Below, piece after piece: positions 8,339-16,922 of a stretch of 64,000 nt of DNA. A model generated the notes under the pieces. The model saw nothing but the letters and a program-made list of their open reading frames with translations, searched no databases and was not told where the DNA came from. Each line of letters begins with the position of its first letter. The first letter of the stretch is position 1. The DNA is from Devosia ureilytica (lineage in GTDB: Bacteria > Pseudomonadota > Alphaproteobacteria > Rhizobiales > Devosiaceae). The position numbers were made by a program, and so were the translations under genes. The DNA lies in NCBI RefSeq assembly GCF_024273195.1, contig NZ_JAMZCU010000005.1, forward strand, positions 272,399-336,398, read 5' to 3'.

Positions 8339-10804
8339 TTATTCAGCTGCCACCCGTGGCGGCGTTTCCTTGAGCACGTCCCTGTCGAAATCATCGACAT
8401 TGACGGCATTATTGGTCGCCTCGTCGGCTGCCCGCATGATGCCGGCCTCGTTTTCGTTCAACACGCCTGCCGCCACCGCATCGGCAATCGCGTCGCGATC
8501 CAGTCGCCGCTCGATGACACCCTTGCGCGCCGCCTTGACGAAGCGGGCCTCGATCTCCTCGGCCTCCGTCACCTTGACGAACGCATCTTCCAGAACGCCT
8601 GTGACGTCATTGGGGTCCATGGAAACATAGACGCCCGTGGTCAAACGATCGCGGAAGGCGCCGGGGCGCAGCACCGAACGCACGAAACGATAATTGACGC
8701 GATCCGACGCCGGCTTGGCATGGCGTCCCAGCGGGAAACAGAGGAGCCGCATTGCCCAGGCAAAGACCGGATTGGGGAAATTGGCGAAAACCTCGGCAAA
8801 AGTGGCTTCGAGCGAAGCGATGCGGTCAGCCATGATGGCTTCGACCAGTTCCTTGTCCTCGGCAATCGAGCCTTCCTCCTCAAAGCGCTTGAGCGTGGCC
8901 GACATCAGATAAAGATCGCCCAGAATATCGGCCATGCGGCCCGAGAGCTTCTGCTTGCGCTTGAGCGCGCCGCCCAGCACCACCGTGGTCCAGTCGGCCA
9001 CGAGCGCAAAGTCCTGCGTGTAGCGATGCAGGCGACGATACCAGACCGCCATCGACCCCTGATTGGGCGAGGACGCGAAGGCGCCGTTGGAAAGGCCATG
9101 GAGGAAACTGGCCACGATATTGCGCAGCATAAAGCCTGTATGACCGCCAAAGGCGCTGTCAAAGGCATCAAGACCGGCGCGTCTGTCCTTGTTCTGCACC
9201 GCCTGGATTTCTCGGAGCAGATAGGGATGGGCGCGCAGCACGCCCTGGGCAAAGGTCATCAGCGTGCGGGTGAGGATATTGGCCCCCTCCACCGTGATTG
9301 CCACTGGCAGCGCCTGATAGGCACCGAACAGATAATTCGCCGGTCCATCCTGAATGGCGCGACCGCCCTGGATATCGAAGGCGTCGTCCATGCTGTCGCG
9401 CATGGCTTCGGTGGTGGTGTATTTGAGAAGGCCCGCAATCACAGCCGGGCGCTGCCCCTCGTCCACCATCGAAGCGGTCAGGCGGCGGGTCGCCTCATAC
9501 ATATAGGCGCGCTTGACCATCTCGCCGAGCGGCTCGGCCACGCCTTCCATAATGCCCACGGGGATGCCGAACTGGCGCCGCACGCGCGCATAGGCCGAGG
9601 TGGCGCGCAGCGTCTGCTTGATCGACGTGGTGCCAATGGCCGGCAGCGAGATCGCCCGGCCGGTGGACAGGCACTCCATCAGCATGCGCCAGCCCTGCCC
9701 GGCATATTCGGTGCCGCCAATGAGGAAATCCATGGGCACGAACATGTCCTTGCCGCGCACCGGGCCATTCATGAAGGCCTGACGCGCCGGATAATGGCGG
9801 CGGCCAATGTCGAGGCCGGGATGATCATGCGGGATCAGCGCCAGCGTGATCCCGATATCATCGCCGCGCCCCAATAGGTTGTCCGGGTCCTTGAGAATGA
9901 AGGCGAGGCCGACCAGCGTGGCGATGGGTGCCAGGGTAATGTAGCGCTTGTCAAAGCTGAGACGCACGCCCAGCACTTCCTTACCCTCATGCATGCCCTT
10001 GGTGACAATGCCGATATCGCGCATGCCGCCGGCATCCGAACCCGAATGCACCCCCGTCAGCGCAAAGCAGGGCACTTCGCGGCCATCGGCGAGGCGATGG
10101 AGATATTTTTCCTTCTGTGCCGGCGTGCCGTATTTCTCCAGCAATTCGCCCGGCCCGAGCGAATTGGGCACCATGACCGTAATGCCCGCCGCGACCGAGC
10201 GGCTGGCGATCTTGGACACGATCATCGACTGCGCCTGCGCCGAAAAGCCCAGGCCACCATGCTCCTTGGCAATCAGCATGCCCAGGAACCCCTTGTCCTT
10301 GAGAAACTGCCAGAGTTCGGGCGACAGGTCCGCGCGGTTGTGGCGAATGTCCCAGTCATCGATCATGCGCGCCGCGGTTTCAGCCGGGCCATCAAGGAAG
10401 GCCTGCTCGTCCGGCGTCAGCGTCAGCGGACGGATCTTGGTCAACTTGTCCCAGTCAGGACGACCCGAAAACAGCTCGGCATCCCAACCCACGGTGCCCG
10501 CATCAAGCGCTTCCTGCTCAGTGCGGCTAACCTTGGGCAGAATGGATCTGACCGCACCATAAACCGGTCGCGTCAGCACCATCATGCGGATCGGCTTGAC
10601 CGCCAGCACCAGCAGCACCACGCCCAGCACAATCAGTACATAGGCGACCCAACCCAGGCCGTAGATCGCGCCGCCCTGGGTAAAGTCGAGACCTGAGAGG
10701 AGGCCGATGGCGGCCAATGCCGCACCCCACTGCCACAGCGGGCTCTCCCGCATGGCCAGGGTGGCAAATACAACAAGACTGATTGCAACCAGCAAAAGGG
10801 TCAT
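8339..10804 (-). CDS. fadE: Long-chain acyl-CoA dehydrogenase FadE
   Basis: Oxidises acyl-CoA to trans-2-enoyl-CoA, passing electrons to ETF; 821 residues, matching FadE (about 815) rather than the short (about 380) acyl-CoA dehydrogenases. The start at 10804 (MTLLLVAISLVVFAT) lies nine bases after a GGAGG; an ATG four codons upstream sits too close to it. The N-terminus has two to three membrane helices (residues 1-90). The catalytic core shows GFSAQAQSMIVSKIASRS, CFALTGVHSGSDAG and the FAD/substrate segments to about residue 560, then the DUF1974-type FadE C-terminal domain. A LiuR-like operator lies 166-181 bp upstream in the divergent fadE-fadD region. Leftward genes fadJ and fadI probably belong to the same transcription unit. 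Confidence 0.93.
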   Translation of the reverse strand: MTLLLVAISLVVFATLAMRESPLWQWGAALAAIGLLSGLDFTQGGAIYGLGWVAYVLIVLGVVLLVLAVKPIRMMVLTRPVYGAVRSILPKVSRTEQEALDAGTVGWDAELFSGRPDWDKLTKIRPLTLTPDEQAFLDGPAETAARMIDDWDIRHNRADLSPELWQFLKDKGFLGMLIAKEHGGLGFSAQAQSMIVSKIASRSVAAGITVMVPNSLGPGELLEKYGTPAQKEKYLHRLADGREVPCFALTGVHSGSDAGGMRDIGIVTKGMHEGKEVLGVRLSFDKRYITLAPIATLVGLAFILKDPDNLLGRGDDIGITLALIPHDHPGLDIGRRHYPARQAFMNGPVRGKDMFVPMDFLIGGTEYAGQGWRMLMECLSTGRAISLPAIGTTSIKQTLRATSAYARVRRQFGIPVGIMEGVAEPLGEMVKRAYMYEATRRLTASMVDEGQRPAVIAGLLKYTTTEAMRDSMDDAFDIQGGRAIQDGPANYLFGAYQALPVAITVEGANILTRTLMTFAQGVLRAHPYLLREIQAVQNKDRRAGLDAFDSAFGGHTGFMLRNIVASFLHGLSNGAFASSPNQGSMAVWYRRLHRYTQDFALVADWTTVVLGGALKRKQKLSGRMADILGDLYLMSATLKRFEEEGSIAEDKELVEAIMADRIASLEATFAEVFANFPNPVFAWAMRLLCFPLGRHAKPASDRVNYRFVRSVLRPGAFRDRLTTGVYVSMDPNDVTGVLEDAFVKVTEAEEIEARFVKAARKGVIERRLDRDAIADAVAAGVLNENEAGIMRAADEATNNAVNVDDFDRDVLKETPPRVAAE

Positions 10805-10969
10805 CGCCCTCATCCTCCTCGGACAGGTCATGACCCGCAAGACTGGGGCCAATGCCCGCCATTTCTCAAATGCCGGGCCGGTGCTGACCTGGAATCAGCC
10901 CGACCTTCCCCTTGCTTGCCCGCACCATAGCGCGACAACCAGGGATGTGTAGAGGTCAGTTTACCCAAG

Positions 10970-10985
10970 TTTACGTATACGTCAA
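10970..10985. promoter_or_regulatory. LiuR-like MerR operator, site 1
   Basis: TTTACGTATACGTCAA is an imperfect palindrome with ACGT-type half-sites separated by two bases. From memory it closely matches operators described for LiuR-type MerR regulators of branched-chain/fatty-acid catabolism in proteobacteria. A LiuR-like MerR gene is co-transcribed with fadD 1.9 kb away, so autoregulation and control of fadE are likely (inference). Confidence 0.65.
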
Positions 10986-11051
10986 CTACACGCCCTTTAC
11001 GTCGACAAGCCAGAGCACAACGCCACGCCGCCATATCGTATCGGCAACAAA

Positions 11052-11067
11052 TTGACGCTAACGTAAA
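11052..11067. promoter_or_regulatory. LiuR-like MerR operator, site 2
   Basis: TTGACGCTAACGTAAA is the second copy, in the opposite relative orientation, 82 bp from site 1. It matches site 1 read on the other strand (TTTACGTTAGCGTCAA) at 14 of 16 positions. It lies 130 bp upstream of fadD and could also overlap a -35 element (TTGACG). Confidence 0.6.
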
Positions 11068-11196
11068 GCCGTGTGATATTTCCCAAGCGATGCCGGAACG
11101 CCAAGGCGCCTCAAGCGCCGGTCTGCAACGACCCGTCGGCATCCAAAGAGGGGGAAATCCGTTTGCCCCTTGGGGGCATTTGGAGGAGGAAACGCC

Positions 11197-12912
11197 ATGG
11201 CCGCGCCGAAAAGTTCAATTGAGGGACTTCGCCCCTGGATCGCCAGCTATCCCGACGGGATCACCTGGGACGACGCTATCGACACCACGCCCGTGCATGA
11301 ACAGGTCCTGGCCGCCTGCGCCAGGAACCCCAATGCAATGGCCCTCGATTTCCTGGGCGCCACCACCAGCTTCGGCGAACTGGCCGAAAAGATCACCGCC
11401 TTTGCCGGCGCCCTGCAAAGCCAGTTCGGCGTCACCAAGGGCAGCCGCGTCGCGCTGATGCTGCCCAATACACCCTTCTACCCGATCGCCTACTTCGGCG
11501 TGCTGCGTGCCGGCGGCACCGTGGTCAATTGCAACCCCCTCTACACCGTCGCCGAACTGGGCCACATCACGGCCAATGCAGGCGCCGACATCATGGTCAC
11601 GCTCGACCTCCAGCAGATATTCGAGAAGGCCGAGGCGCTCTTGGCCGCCGGCCACGTCAAGAAGCTGATCGTGGCGCATTTCCCCAATGCCCTGCCGCTG
11701 GTCAAGAAGGTGCTGTTCTCCCTCGCCAAGCGCAAGGACCTGGCCAAGGTCAGCCATTCGCCCCATGCCAATGTCATCGCCGGTTTTGAAGCGCTGATCG
11801 CCCGCAACGACAACCCTGCCCCGGTCGTCATCGATCCGCTCAAGGACATTGCCGTCCAGCAATATACCGGCGGCACCACCGGCATTCCCAAGGGCGCGCT
11901 GCTGACCCACGCCAATATCGCGGCCAATATGAGCCAGATCGACAAATGGGGTTGTGGCCTGTTCTACCCGCCTTCCAAGGTCATCGCGGTTCTGCCCTTC
12001 TTCCACATCTTCGCCATGACCGTCTGCATGAACGTGCCGCTGTGCAACGGCACGCCGGTGATCATGCTGCCGCGCTTTGAATTGAAGGCCTTGCTCGGGA
12101 TTTTTGCCCGCACCAAGGCCAACGTGCTCCCCGCCGTGCCGACGCTGCTCAACGCCATTGCTCGCGCCGACACCGCCGGACAGGCCGAATTGGCGAGCTT
12201 AGAAGTCGCCATTTCCGGCGGCGCCGCCCTGCCCGACGAAGTGCGCCATGCCTTTTCCAAAAAGTCCCAGGCCCTGCTCGCGGAAGGCTATGGCCTCACC
12301 GAAGCCTCGCCCGTGGTCTGCTGCGCGGCGCTGCGCGTTGCCTCCAAGCCCATGTCCATCGGCATGCCTTTGCCGGGCACCGACATCCGCTTCGTCGACG
12401 TGGACAGCGGCAAGGTTGTTGGCATTGGCGAAAATGGCGAACTGCAGGTCAAGGGCCCGCAGGTCATGGTCGGCTATTACGGCAATCCCGAAGCCAGCAA
12501 GGACGCCTTCATGGATGGCTGGCTGCGCACCGGCGATGTCGGCCATATGGACGAGGACGGCTATGTATTCCTTGTCGACCGCATCAAAGACCTGATCATC
12601 TGCTCGGGCTTCAATGTCTATCCGCGCACCATCGAGGAAGCCGCCATGACCCATGAGGCCGTGGAAGAGGTCAATGTCATCGGCGTGGCAGACGAATATC
12701 GCGGCGAGGCGCCTGTGGCTTTCGTCAAGCTCAAGGCGGGCCAGTCGATCAGCGAAAGCGATCTCAAGGCGTTCCTGGCCGAAAAGCTCAACAAGATCGA
12801 AATGCCCAAGCAGATCATCTTCAAGGACGCCCTGCCCAAGACGTTGATCGGCAAGCTTTCCAAGAAAGAACTACGCGAGGAATATGCCCAGATGAAAGCC
12901 GCCAAACCGTGA
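11197..12912 (+). CDS. fadD: Long-chain fatty-acid--CoA ligase FadD
   Basis: Activates fatty acids to acyl-CoA with ATP; 571 residues from the ATG at 11197, which sits behind a GGAGGAGG ribosome site. Adenylate-forming motifs are complete: the phosphate-binding YTGGTTGIPKGALLTH, GYGLTEASPV, the adenosine-ribose aspartate in DGWLRTGDVGHMDEDGY, the hinge region VDRIKDLIICSGFNVYP and the catalytic lysine in GKLSKKELR at the C-terminus. Its stop overlaps the following MerR gene (GTGA), so the two are translationally coupled. It is divergent from fadE and shares its promoter region with LiuR-like sites. Medium-chain or dicarboxylate substrates are possible alternatives. Confidence 0.94.
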   Translation: MAAPKSSIEGLRPWIASYPDGITWDDAIDTTPVHEQVLAACARNPNAMALDFLGATTSFGELAEKITAFAGALQSQFGVTKGSRVALMLPNTPFYPIAYFGVLRAGGTVVNCNPLYTVAELGHITANAGADIMVTLDLQQIFEKAEALLAAGHVKKLIVAHFPNALPLVKKVLFSLAKRKDLAKVSHSPHANVIAGFEALIARNDNPAPVVIDPLKDIAVQQYTGGTTGIPKGALLTHANIAANMSQIDKWGCGLFYPPSKVIAVLPFFHIFAMTVCMNVPLCNGTPVIMLPRFELKALLGIFARTKANVLPAVPTLLNAIARADTAGQAELASLEVAISGGAALPDEVRHAFSKKSQALLAEGYGLTEASPVVCCAALRVASKPMSIGMPLPGTDIRFVDVDSGKVVGIGENGELQVKGPQVMVGYYGNPEASKDAFMDGWLRTGDVGHMDEDGYVFLVDRIKDLIICSGFNVYPRTIEEAAMTHEAVEEVNVIGVADEYRGEAPVAFVKLKAGQSISESDLKAFLAEKLNKIEMPKQIIFKDALPKTLIGKLSKKELREEYAQMKAAKP

Positions 12913-13301
12913 GCGAAAAAGACACCGATAGCCGGGACCTGTTCTCGATTGCCGAGCTCGCCAGCGAATTCGGCATATCGACCCGTGCCATCCGCTTTTA
13001 CGAATCCAAGGGCCTGCTCGCGCCCGAACGGGTGGGAGCAACCCGCATTTTCCGCAAGCGCGACCGCGCAAGGCTGATCCTGATCCTGCGCGGCAAGCGC
13101 CTCGGCTTCACCCTACGCGACATTTCCGATTATCTCAGCCTCTACGACGCCGACCGCGCCCAGCAGGTCAACCTGCTGGCCGGCAAGGTCGACGAGCGCC
13201 TGGCCTTGCTTGAACGCCAGCGCGACGACCTCGAAACTACCATAAACGAACTGCGCGAAATCAAATCCCTGGCCGAGGAGCGCTTGCAAAAGGCGGGGTG
13301 A
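12909..13301 (+). CDS. MerR-family transcriptional regulator of fatty-acid degradation (LiuR-like)
   Basis: A 130-residue MerR protein starting with GTG at 12909, overlapping the fadD stop by four bases. The winged helix-turn-helix is FSIAELASEFGISTRAIRFY (about residues 12-32), followed by the wing residues ESKGLLAPERVGATRIFRK and the recognition part LRGKRLGFTLRDISDYL. A C-terminal coiled coil (LLERQRDDLETTINELREIK) serves dimerisation. No metal-binding cysteines are present, as in LiuR-type members that sense acyl-CoA-type ligands. The two TTTACGT/ACGTAAA palindromes between fadE and fadD are the expected targets. Ligand and regulon are inferred from context. Confidence 0.85.
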   Translation: MSEKDTDSRDLFSIAELASEFGISTRAIRFYESKGLLAPERVGATRIFRKRDRARLILILRGKRLGFTLRDISDYLSLYDADRAQQVNLLAGKVDERLALLERQRDDLETTINELREIKSLAEERLQKAG

Positions 13302-13305
13302 CTTG

Positions 13306-13335
13306 AATTTATGTACGAAAATGCGTACATAAATT
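13306..13335. promoter_or_regulatory. Operator palindrome of the YefM-YoeB operon
   Basis: A perfect inverted repeat with 12-bp arms: AATTTATGTACG at 13306-13317 and CGTACATAAATT at 13324-13335, spacer AAAATG. It lies between the merR stop and the antitoxin start, 16 bp before the latter. YefM is known to bind palindromes with a TGTACA-type core, and TGTAC/GTACA is present here. Autoregulation by the antitoxin is the obvious reading. The hairpin could also end the fadD-merR transcript, although no T-run follows. Confidence 0.75.
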
Positions 13336-13351
13336 CTCAAGGAGGCCTTCC

Positions 13352-13609
13352 ATGCGCGCCAAGTCCATTTCCGATTTCCGCAAGAACATCGCTGCCGACG
13401 TCGAGCATGTCACCGATAGTGGCGAACCATTGATTGTCACGAGAACTGGCGGAAAGAAGCCCGTCTTGGTAATCCCGCTCGAGCAGGCGGGGGACTGGGA
13501 CGAAACGGCATATCTGCTGAGCAGTCCGGCCAATGCCGCCAGATTGCGAGCGGCGATCAATCAGGCAAACACAGGTGGCGGGACCGTCCGTGAGCTGATT
13601 GAGGAATGA
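13352..13609 (+). CDS. yefM: Antitoxin of the YefM/Phd family
   Basis: An 85-residue antitoxin starting MRAKSISDFRKNIAADVEHV, typical of YefM/Phd proteins: an N-terminal DNA-binding and dimerisation domain (about residues 1-55, with VTRTGGKKPVLVIPLEQ) and a flexible C-terminal tail (AINQANTGGGTVRELIEE) that wraps the toxin. It has an AAGGAGG ribosome site and overlaps the toxin gene by ATGA at 13606-13609. It neutralises YoeB and represses its own promoter through the upstream palindrome. The location directly behind the fad/merR operon suggests a stable chromosomal insertion. Confidence 0.92.
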   Translation: MRAKSISDFRKNIAADVEHVTDSGEPLIVTRTGGKKPVLVIPLEQAGDWDETAYLLSSPANAARLRAAINQANTGGGTVRELIEE

Positions 13610-13860
13610 TCGTCGCCTTCATGACGAAGGGCTGGGAGGATTATCTCCACTGGCAGGCGACCGATAAACAAATACTCAGGAAGGTGAATGCGCTGATTAA
13701 GGAATGTCAGCGCACGCCCCGCGAGGGAAGCGGTAAACCTGAAGCCTTGAAACATGAATTCGCTGGCTGGTGGTCTCGGCGCATAACGGACGAACACCGA
13801 TTGGTGTATCGTGTGGTGGGCGAACGTCTTGAGATCGCACAATGTCGGCATCACTATTAG
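13606..13860 (+). CDS. yoeB: mRNA-interferase toxin YoeB
   Basis: An 84-residue ribosome-dependent endoribonuclease of the RelE superfamily. The C-terminal half GWWSRRITDEHRLVYRV is the YoeB signature, and the expected catalytic elements (Glu in EALKHEF, Arg in RRITDEHR, terminal His in QCRHHY) are all present, so it appears intact and active. It is coupled to the yefM stop. Its own stop overlaps by three bases with the convergent stop of the UVR-motif gene, so no terminator separates them. Confidence 0.93.
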   Translation: MIVAFMTKGWEDYLHWQATDKQILRKVNALIKECQRTPREGSGKPEALKHEFAGWWSRRITDEHRLVYRVVGERLEIAQCRHHY

Positions 13861-14168
13861 CGCGCCCCGCGCCCCTTGTGATTCTTCGTCATCAGGCTCG
13901 GCTTTTTCGGCTTCACCCAACCTTTGGGCGGCGTGCGCACCGGCGCATTGGAGCCCAGCCCGATCTGTCCCGGCGGCGCTTGGCCGACCGACACCTCGGC
14001 CGGATTGCCGTCATCATCCAGGATCATGGTTGCGCCGGCGTCCTCGCCTTTAAGCCGGGCGATCTCGTCCCGCAAGGCGGCAGCTTTCTCGAAATCGAAC
14101 GCCGCCGCCGCTGCGTCCATCTGCTTTTCCAGCGCGGCCAGCCGGGCATGATTGCTGCGTGACGACAT
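13857..14168 (-). CDS. UVR-motif (UvrB/UvrC-like) small protein
   Basis: A 103-residue protein. Residues 5-40 (HARLAALEKQMDAAAAAFDF and KAAALRDEIARLKG) form the UVR helical hairpin used by UvrB and UvrC to contact each other. The rest is a polar tail ending KPKKPSLMTKNHKGRGAR. The ATG at 14168 lies three bases after the ligase stop; a GTG immediately upstream is an alternative start. It is the third gene of a leftward repair operon (exonuclease, ligase, this), which suggests a DNA-repair accessory role, but this is inference. The frame ends convergently with yoeB. Confidence 0.8.
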   Translation of the reverse strand: MSSRSNHARLAALEKQMDAAAAAFDFEKAAALRDEIARLKGEDAGATMILDDDGNPAEVSVGQAPPGQIGLGSNAPVRTPPKGWVKPKKPSLMTKNHKGRGAR

Positions 14169-14171
14169 CAC

Positions 14172-15737
14172 CTACCCCACAAACGCGTCCATATCCTCTA
14201 GCCGCGCCGCCTCATGCGCCGGCTTGTCCCAGCGTATCCGGTTGATGCGCGGAAACCTGAGCGCTACGCCCGACTTGTGCCGCGTGCTCGCTTGCGCGCT
14301 GTCGAACGCGACCTCGAACACCAGTTCCTTCTTCACCTCGCGCACTGGCCCGAAACTGCCCAGGGTATTGGCCCGGATCCAGCGGTCAAGTTGCTTCAGC
14401 TCCTCATCGGTAAACCCGAAATAGGCCTTGCCGATAGGCACGATCTCATTGCCCTTCCACACCCCGAATGTGTAGTCCGAATAAAACGAGCTGCGCTTGC
14501 CATGCCCGCGCTGGGCATACATCAGAACCGCATCCACCACATTGGGGTCGCGCTTCCACTTGAACCAGAACCCCTTGGGCCGTCCGGGCACATAGGGGGC
14601 TGTCCTCAATTTGATCATCACCCCTTCATGGCCATGCTCGTCCGCGCCTTGCCGCCGCAACCGGGCCACGTCGTCCCAGGATGCAAAGCCCAGCACCTCG
14701 GAAAGGTCCATCCGCGTTTGCGGGTTCTTCGCAAACCACGCCTCCAGCCGCGCCCGCCGGGCCGCCCAGCCAAGCGCGCGAATGTCCTCGTCGCCGTCAA
14801 ACAGCATGTCATAGACCCGCACGAAGCCGGGCAGCTCCGCCATCTGCTTGGCTGAGGCGACCTTGCGGTTCAGTCGCTGCTGCAGGTCATTAAAGCTGCG
14901 CGCCTCGAAATCATGCCCCACCAGCAACTCGCCATCGAGCACCGCCCGGCCCATCGCCGCCTCGACCACATCGGGAAAACTCTGGGCAATGTCGTCGCCG
15001 GTACGCGAAAACAGCGAGGCGCCATTCCGTCCCAGCACCAATTGCACGCGGATGCCGTCCCATTTCCACTCCAGTGCAAAATCGCGGGGCTCGAGCCTTT
15101 CGAAATCGCTGTCTTCGATGGGGGTCGAAAGCATCAGTGGATGGAACCGCGCCGTATGGTCCACCTCTGGCCGCCCCGCCCTGCCCTCCAGCCACGCAAA
15201 AAGGTCCGTATAGGGCGGCTTGAGCCCGTGCCAAACCTCTTCGACGGCCTGCAATTCCACCCCGCTCATTTCGGCCAGCGCCGTCTTGGCCAGCCGCGCC
15301 GAAACCCCGATGCGCAGCGCGCCCGTCGCCAGCTTGATCAGCGCCCAGCGCTCGTGGATCGCCGCCTGCGTCAACAAATCGCCGATCACCCCGGGCAGCT
15401 CCGCCTTGCTGGTCGTGTTGAGCAGCGCCACCAGGTCCTTGAGACGTGGCAACTCTCCTTGACCATGGTGCGGCCAGATGAGCGCAATGGTTTCGCCCAG
15501 ATCGCCCACATAATCATAGCTCAGCGCAAAAAGTGTTTCGTCCACCTCCGCCAGGACCGTCTGCTTGAGCAGCGCCGGTTTGACATTGGATATATCCATT
15601 TCCCCGGTCAGCACCGCCAGGGCCAGCCCACGGTCGGGGTCCGGCACCTCGGCGAAATATTGCGCCAGCGCCGCAATCTTGCGCGTCCGCGACGGTGTCA
15701 GCGCCAGGAGTTCAAGCAGGTCGGCAAAGCGCTTCAT
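14172..15737 (-). CDS. ATP-dependent DNA ligase ('cisplatin damage response' type)
   Basis: A 521-residue DNA ligase. The N-terminal 190 residues form the all-helical DNA-binding domain seen in archaeal/eukaryotic-like ligases, the nucleotidyl-transferase domain has its adenylated lysine at Lys225 (EWKWDGIR), followed by motifs DGELLVG, FVRVYDMLFDG, HEGVMIKLRTAPY and FKWKRDPN, and an OB-fold domain closes the protein (RFPRINRIRWDK). It overlaps the upstream exonuclease gene by ATGA. This is the alphaproteobacterial ligase family that travels with an MBL-fold exonuclease and is linked to interstrand crosslink/cisplatin survival. The Lhr-like DEXH helicase often found with it is absent here. 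Confidence 0.92.
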   Translation of the reverse strand: MKRFADLLELLALTPSRTRKIAALAQYFAEVPDPDRGLALAVLTGEMDISNVKPALLKQTVLAEVDETLFALSYDYVGDLGETIALIWPHHGQGELPRLKDLVALLNTTSKAELPGVIGDLLTQAAIHERWALIKLATGALRIGVSARLAKTALAEMSGVELQAVEEVWHGLKPPYTDLFAWLEGRAGRPEVDHTARFHPLMLSTPIEDSDFERLEPRDFALEWKWDGIRVQLVLGRNGASLFSRTGDDIAQSFPDVVEAAMGRAVLDGELLVGHDFEARSFNDLQQRLNRKVASAKQMAELPGFVRVYDMLFDGDEDIRALGWAARRARLEAWFAKNPQTRMDLSEVLGFASWDDVARLRRQGADEHGHEGVMIKLRTAPYVPGRPKGFWFKWKRDPNVVDAVLMYAQRGHGKRSSFYSDYTFGVWKGNEIVPIGKAYFGFTDEELKQLDRWIRANTLGSFGPVREVKKELVFEVAFDSAQASTRHKSGVALRFPRINRIRWDKPAHEAARLEDMDAFVG

Positions 15738-16738
15738 TCCCCGCCCTCCCCGCCATCGTCATCCAGCCCCGGCAGCGCCAGCGGTTCGGCCTCCAGCCCC
15801 TTGGTCTTGCACCAATAGACCAGCGCATCCTCGCGCCCATGCGTCACCCACACAGTGCCCGCGCCGCTTTCAAGGATCGAACTATTCAGCTCGCCCCAAT
15901 CACAATGGTCCGAAATCACCAGTGGCAGTTCGACCAGCGCCTGCCGTGCCCGCTGCTTGACGCTCATCCAGCCCGAGGCCTGGCACACCACCGGATCGGG
16001 AAAGCGCCGGCTCCAACGGTCGCGGATGGCCGAGGGCGGCGCGATGACGATCTGCCCCGCCATCGCCGCCTTGGGCATGCCCGTGGCCGGGAGCAACTCG
16101 CCCAGCGGCACACCCAGTTCCTCATAGAGTTCGCAGAGCCGGATCATCGCGCCATGGAGATAAATCGGCCGGTCCCATCCGGCATCGCGCAACAGCGCAA
16201 TCACCCGCTGCGCCTTGCCCAGTGCATAGCATCCCACCAGATGGCTGCGCTCCGGCTGATCGGCGACTGATTTCAGCAATCGGGCAATTTCGTCCTGGGG
16301 TTTGGGATGCTGGAACACCGGCAACCCGAAGGTCGCCTCCGTCACCAGCAGGTCGCAATCGACCGCCTCATAGGCTTCCGCGGTCCGGTCGGGCAGGCGC
16401 TTGTAGTCGCCGGTGACCAGCGCCCGCTGCCCCGCGGCTTCGATTCTCACCTGCGCCGAGCCCAGAATATGCCCGGCTGGATGGAGGCTGACCACGGCCT
16501 GATCCATGCTCAGCCGTTCCCCAAACCGCAATGCCTCGAACCGCCCGGCGCAATCCTCGCCATAGCGCACTTTCATGATGGCAATGGTCTCGGGCGTCGC
16601 CAGCACCGCCCCATGCCCGGAACGCGCATGGTCGGCGTGGCCATGGGTGATGATCGCGCGCGGCTTGGGCGTGCTCGGATCGATCCAGGCATCGATAGCG
16701 GGACAGTAAAGATCGCGATTGAGGATTGGCTGAACCAT
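15734..16738 (-). CDS. Ligase-associated MBL-fold DNA exonuclease
   Basis: A 334-residue metallo-beta-lactamase/beta-CASP nuclease from the ATG at 16738 (MVQPILNRDLYC); an in-frame GTG 12 codons upstream is possible and neither has a clear ribosome site. The metal-binding motif HGHADH is at residues 32-37, with further ligands in SLHPAGHILGS and TGDYK. The C-terminal SDHCDW and WVTHG motifs match ligase-associated exonucleases related to SNM1/PSO2. It is first in a three-gene repair operon with the ligase and a UVR protein. Likely role: trimming DNA ends before ligation, inferred from family. Confidence 0.9.
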   Translation of the reverse strand: MVQPILNRDLYCPAIDAWIDPSTPKPRAIITHGHADHARSGHGAVLATPETIAIMKVRYGEDCAGRFEALRFGERLSMDQAVVSLHPAGHILGSAQVRIEAAGQRALVTGDYKRLPDRTAEAYEAVDCDLLVTEATFGLPVFQHPKPQDEIARLLKSVADQPERSHLVGCYALGKAQRVIALLRDAGWDRPIYLHGAMIRLCELYEELGVPLGELLPATGMPKAAMAGQIVIAPPSAIRDRWSRRFPDPVVCQASGWMSVKQRARQALVELPLVISDHCDWGELNSSILESGAGTVWVTHGREDALVYWCKTKGLEAEPLALPGLDDDGGEGGE

Positions 16739-16922
16739 GATACGCACAACGTCGCTGGATGAAGTCCGGTTCACAACACCCTATTCCAGCCTCCTGACAC
16801 CTGCCGTCACCATTGGCACGATCCATCGCGCTCTCGGGAGAGATCGGCCGAAGGTGGCATTGGGCCTTTCCTCTTGCTCCTGACGCCGCTCTATTCCAAA
16901 CCGGAGAAAAGAGGAGCCAGAC

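Larger units (their letters stand above)
10805..11196. promoter_or_regulatory. Divergent fadE / fadD promoter region
   Basis: Non-coding 392-bp region between divergent fatty-acid genes. Its centre (10950-11090) is distinctly AT-richer than the flanks. It contains two strong 16-bp operator-like sequences, given separately, and a third half-site-like TTTACGTCGACAAG at 10996-11009. The right end carries the fadD ribosome site GGAGGAGG ending seven bases before its ATG. An MPERQGAS-type reading frame at 11090 is not supported by a ribosome site or homology. Confidence 0.7.
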
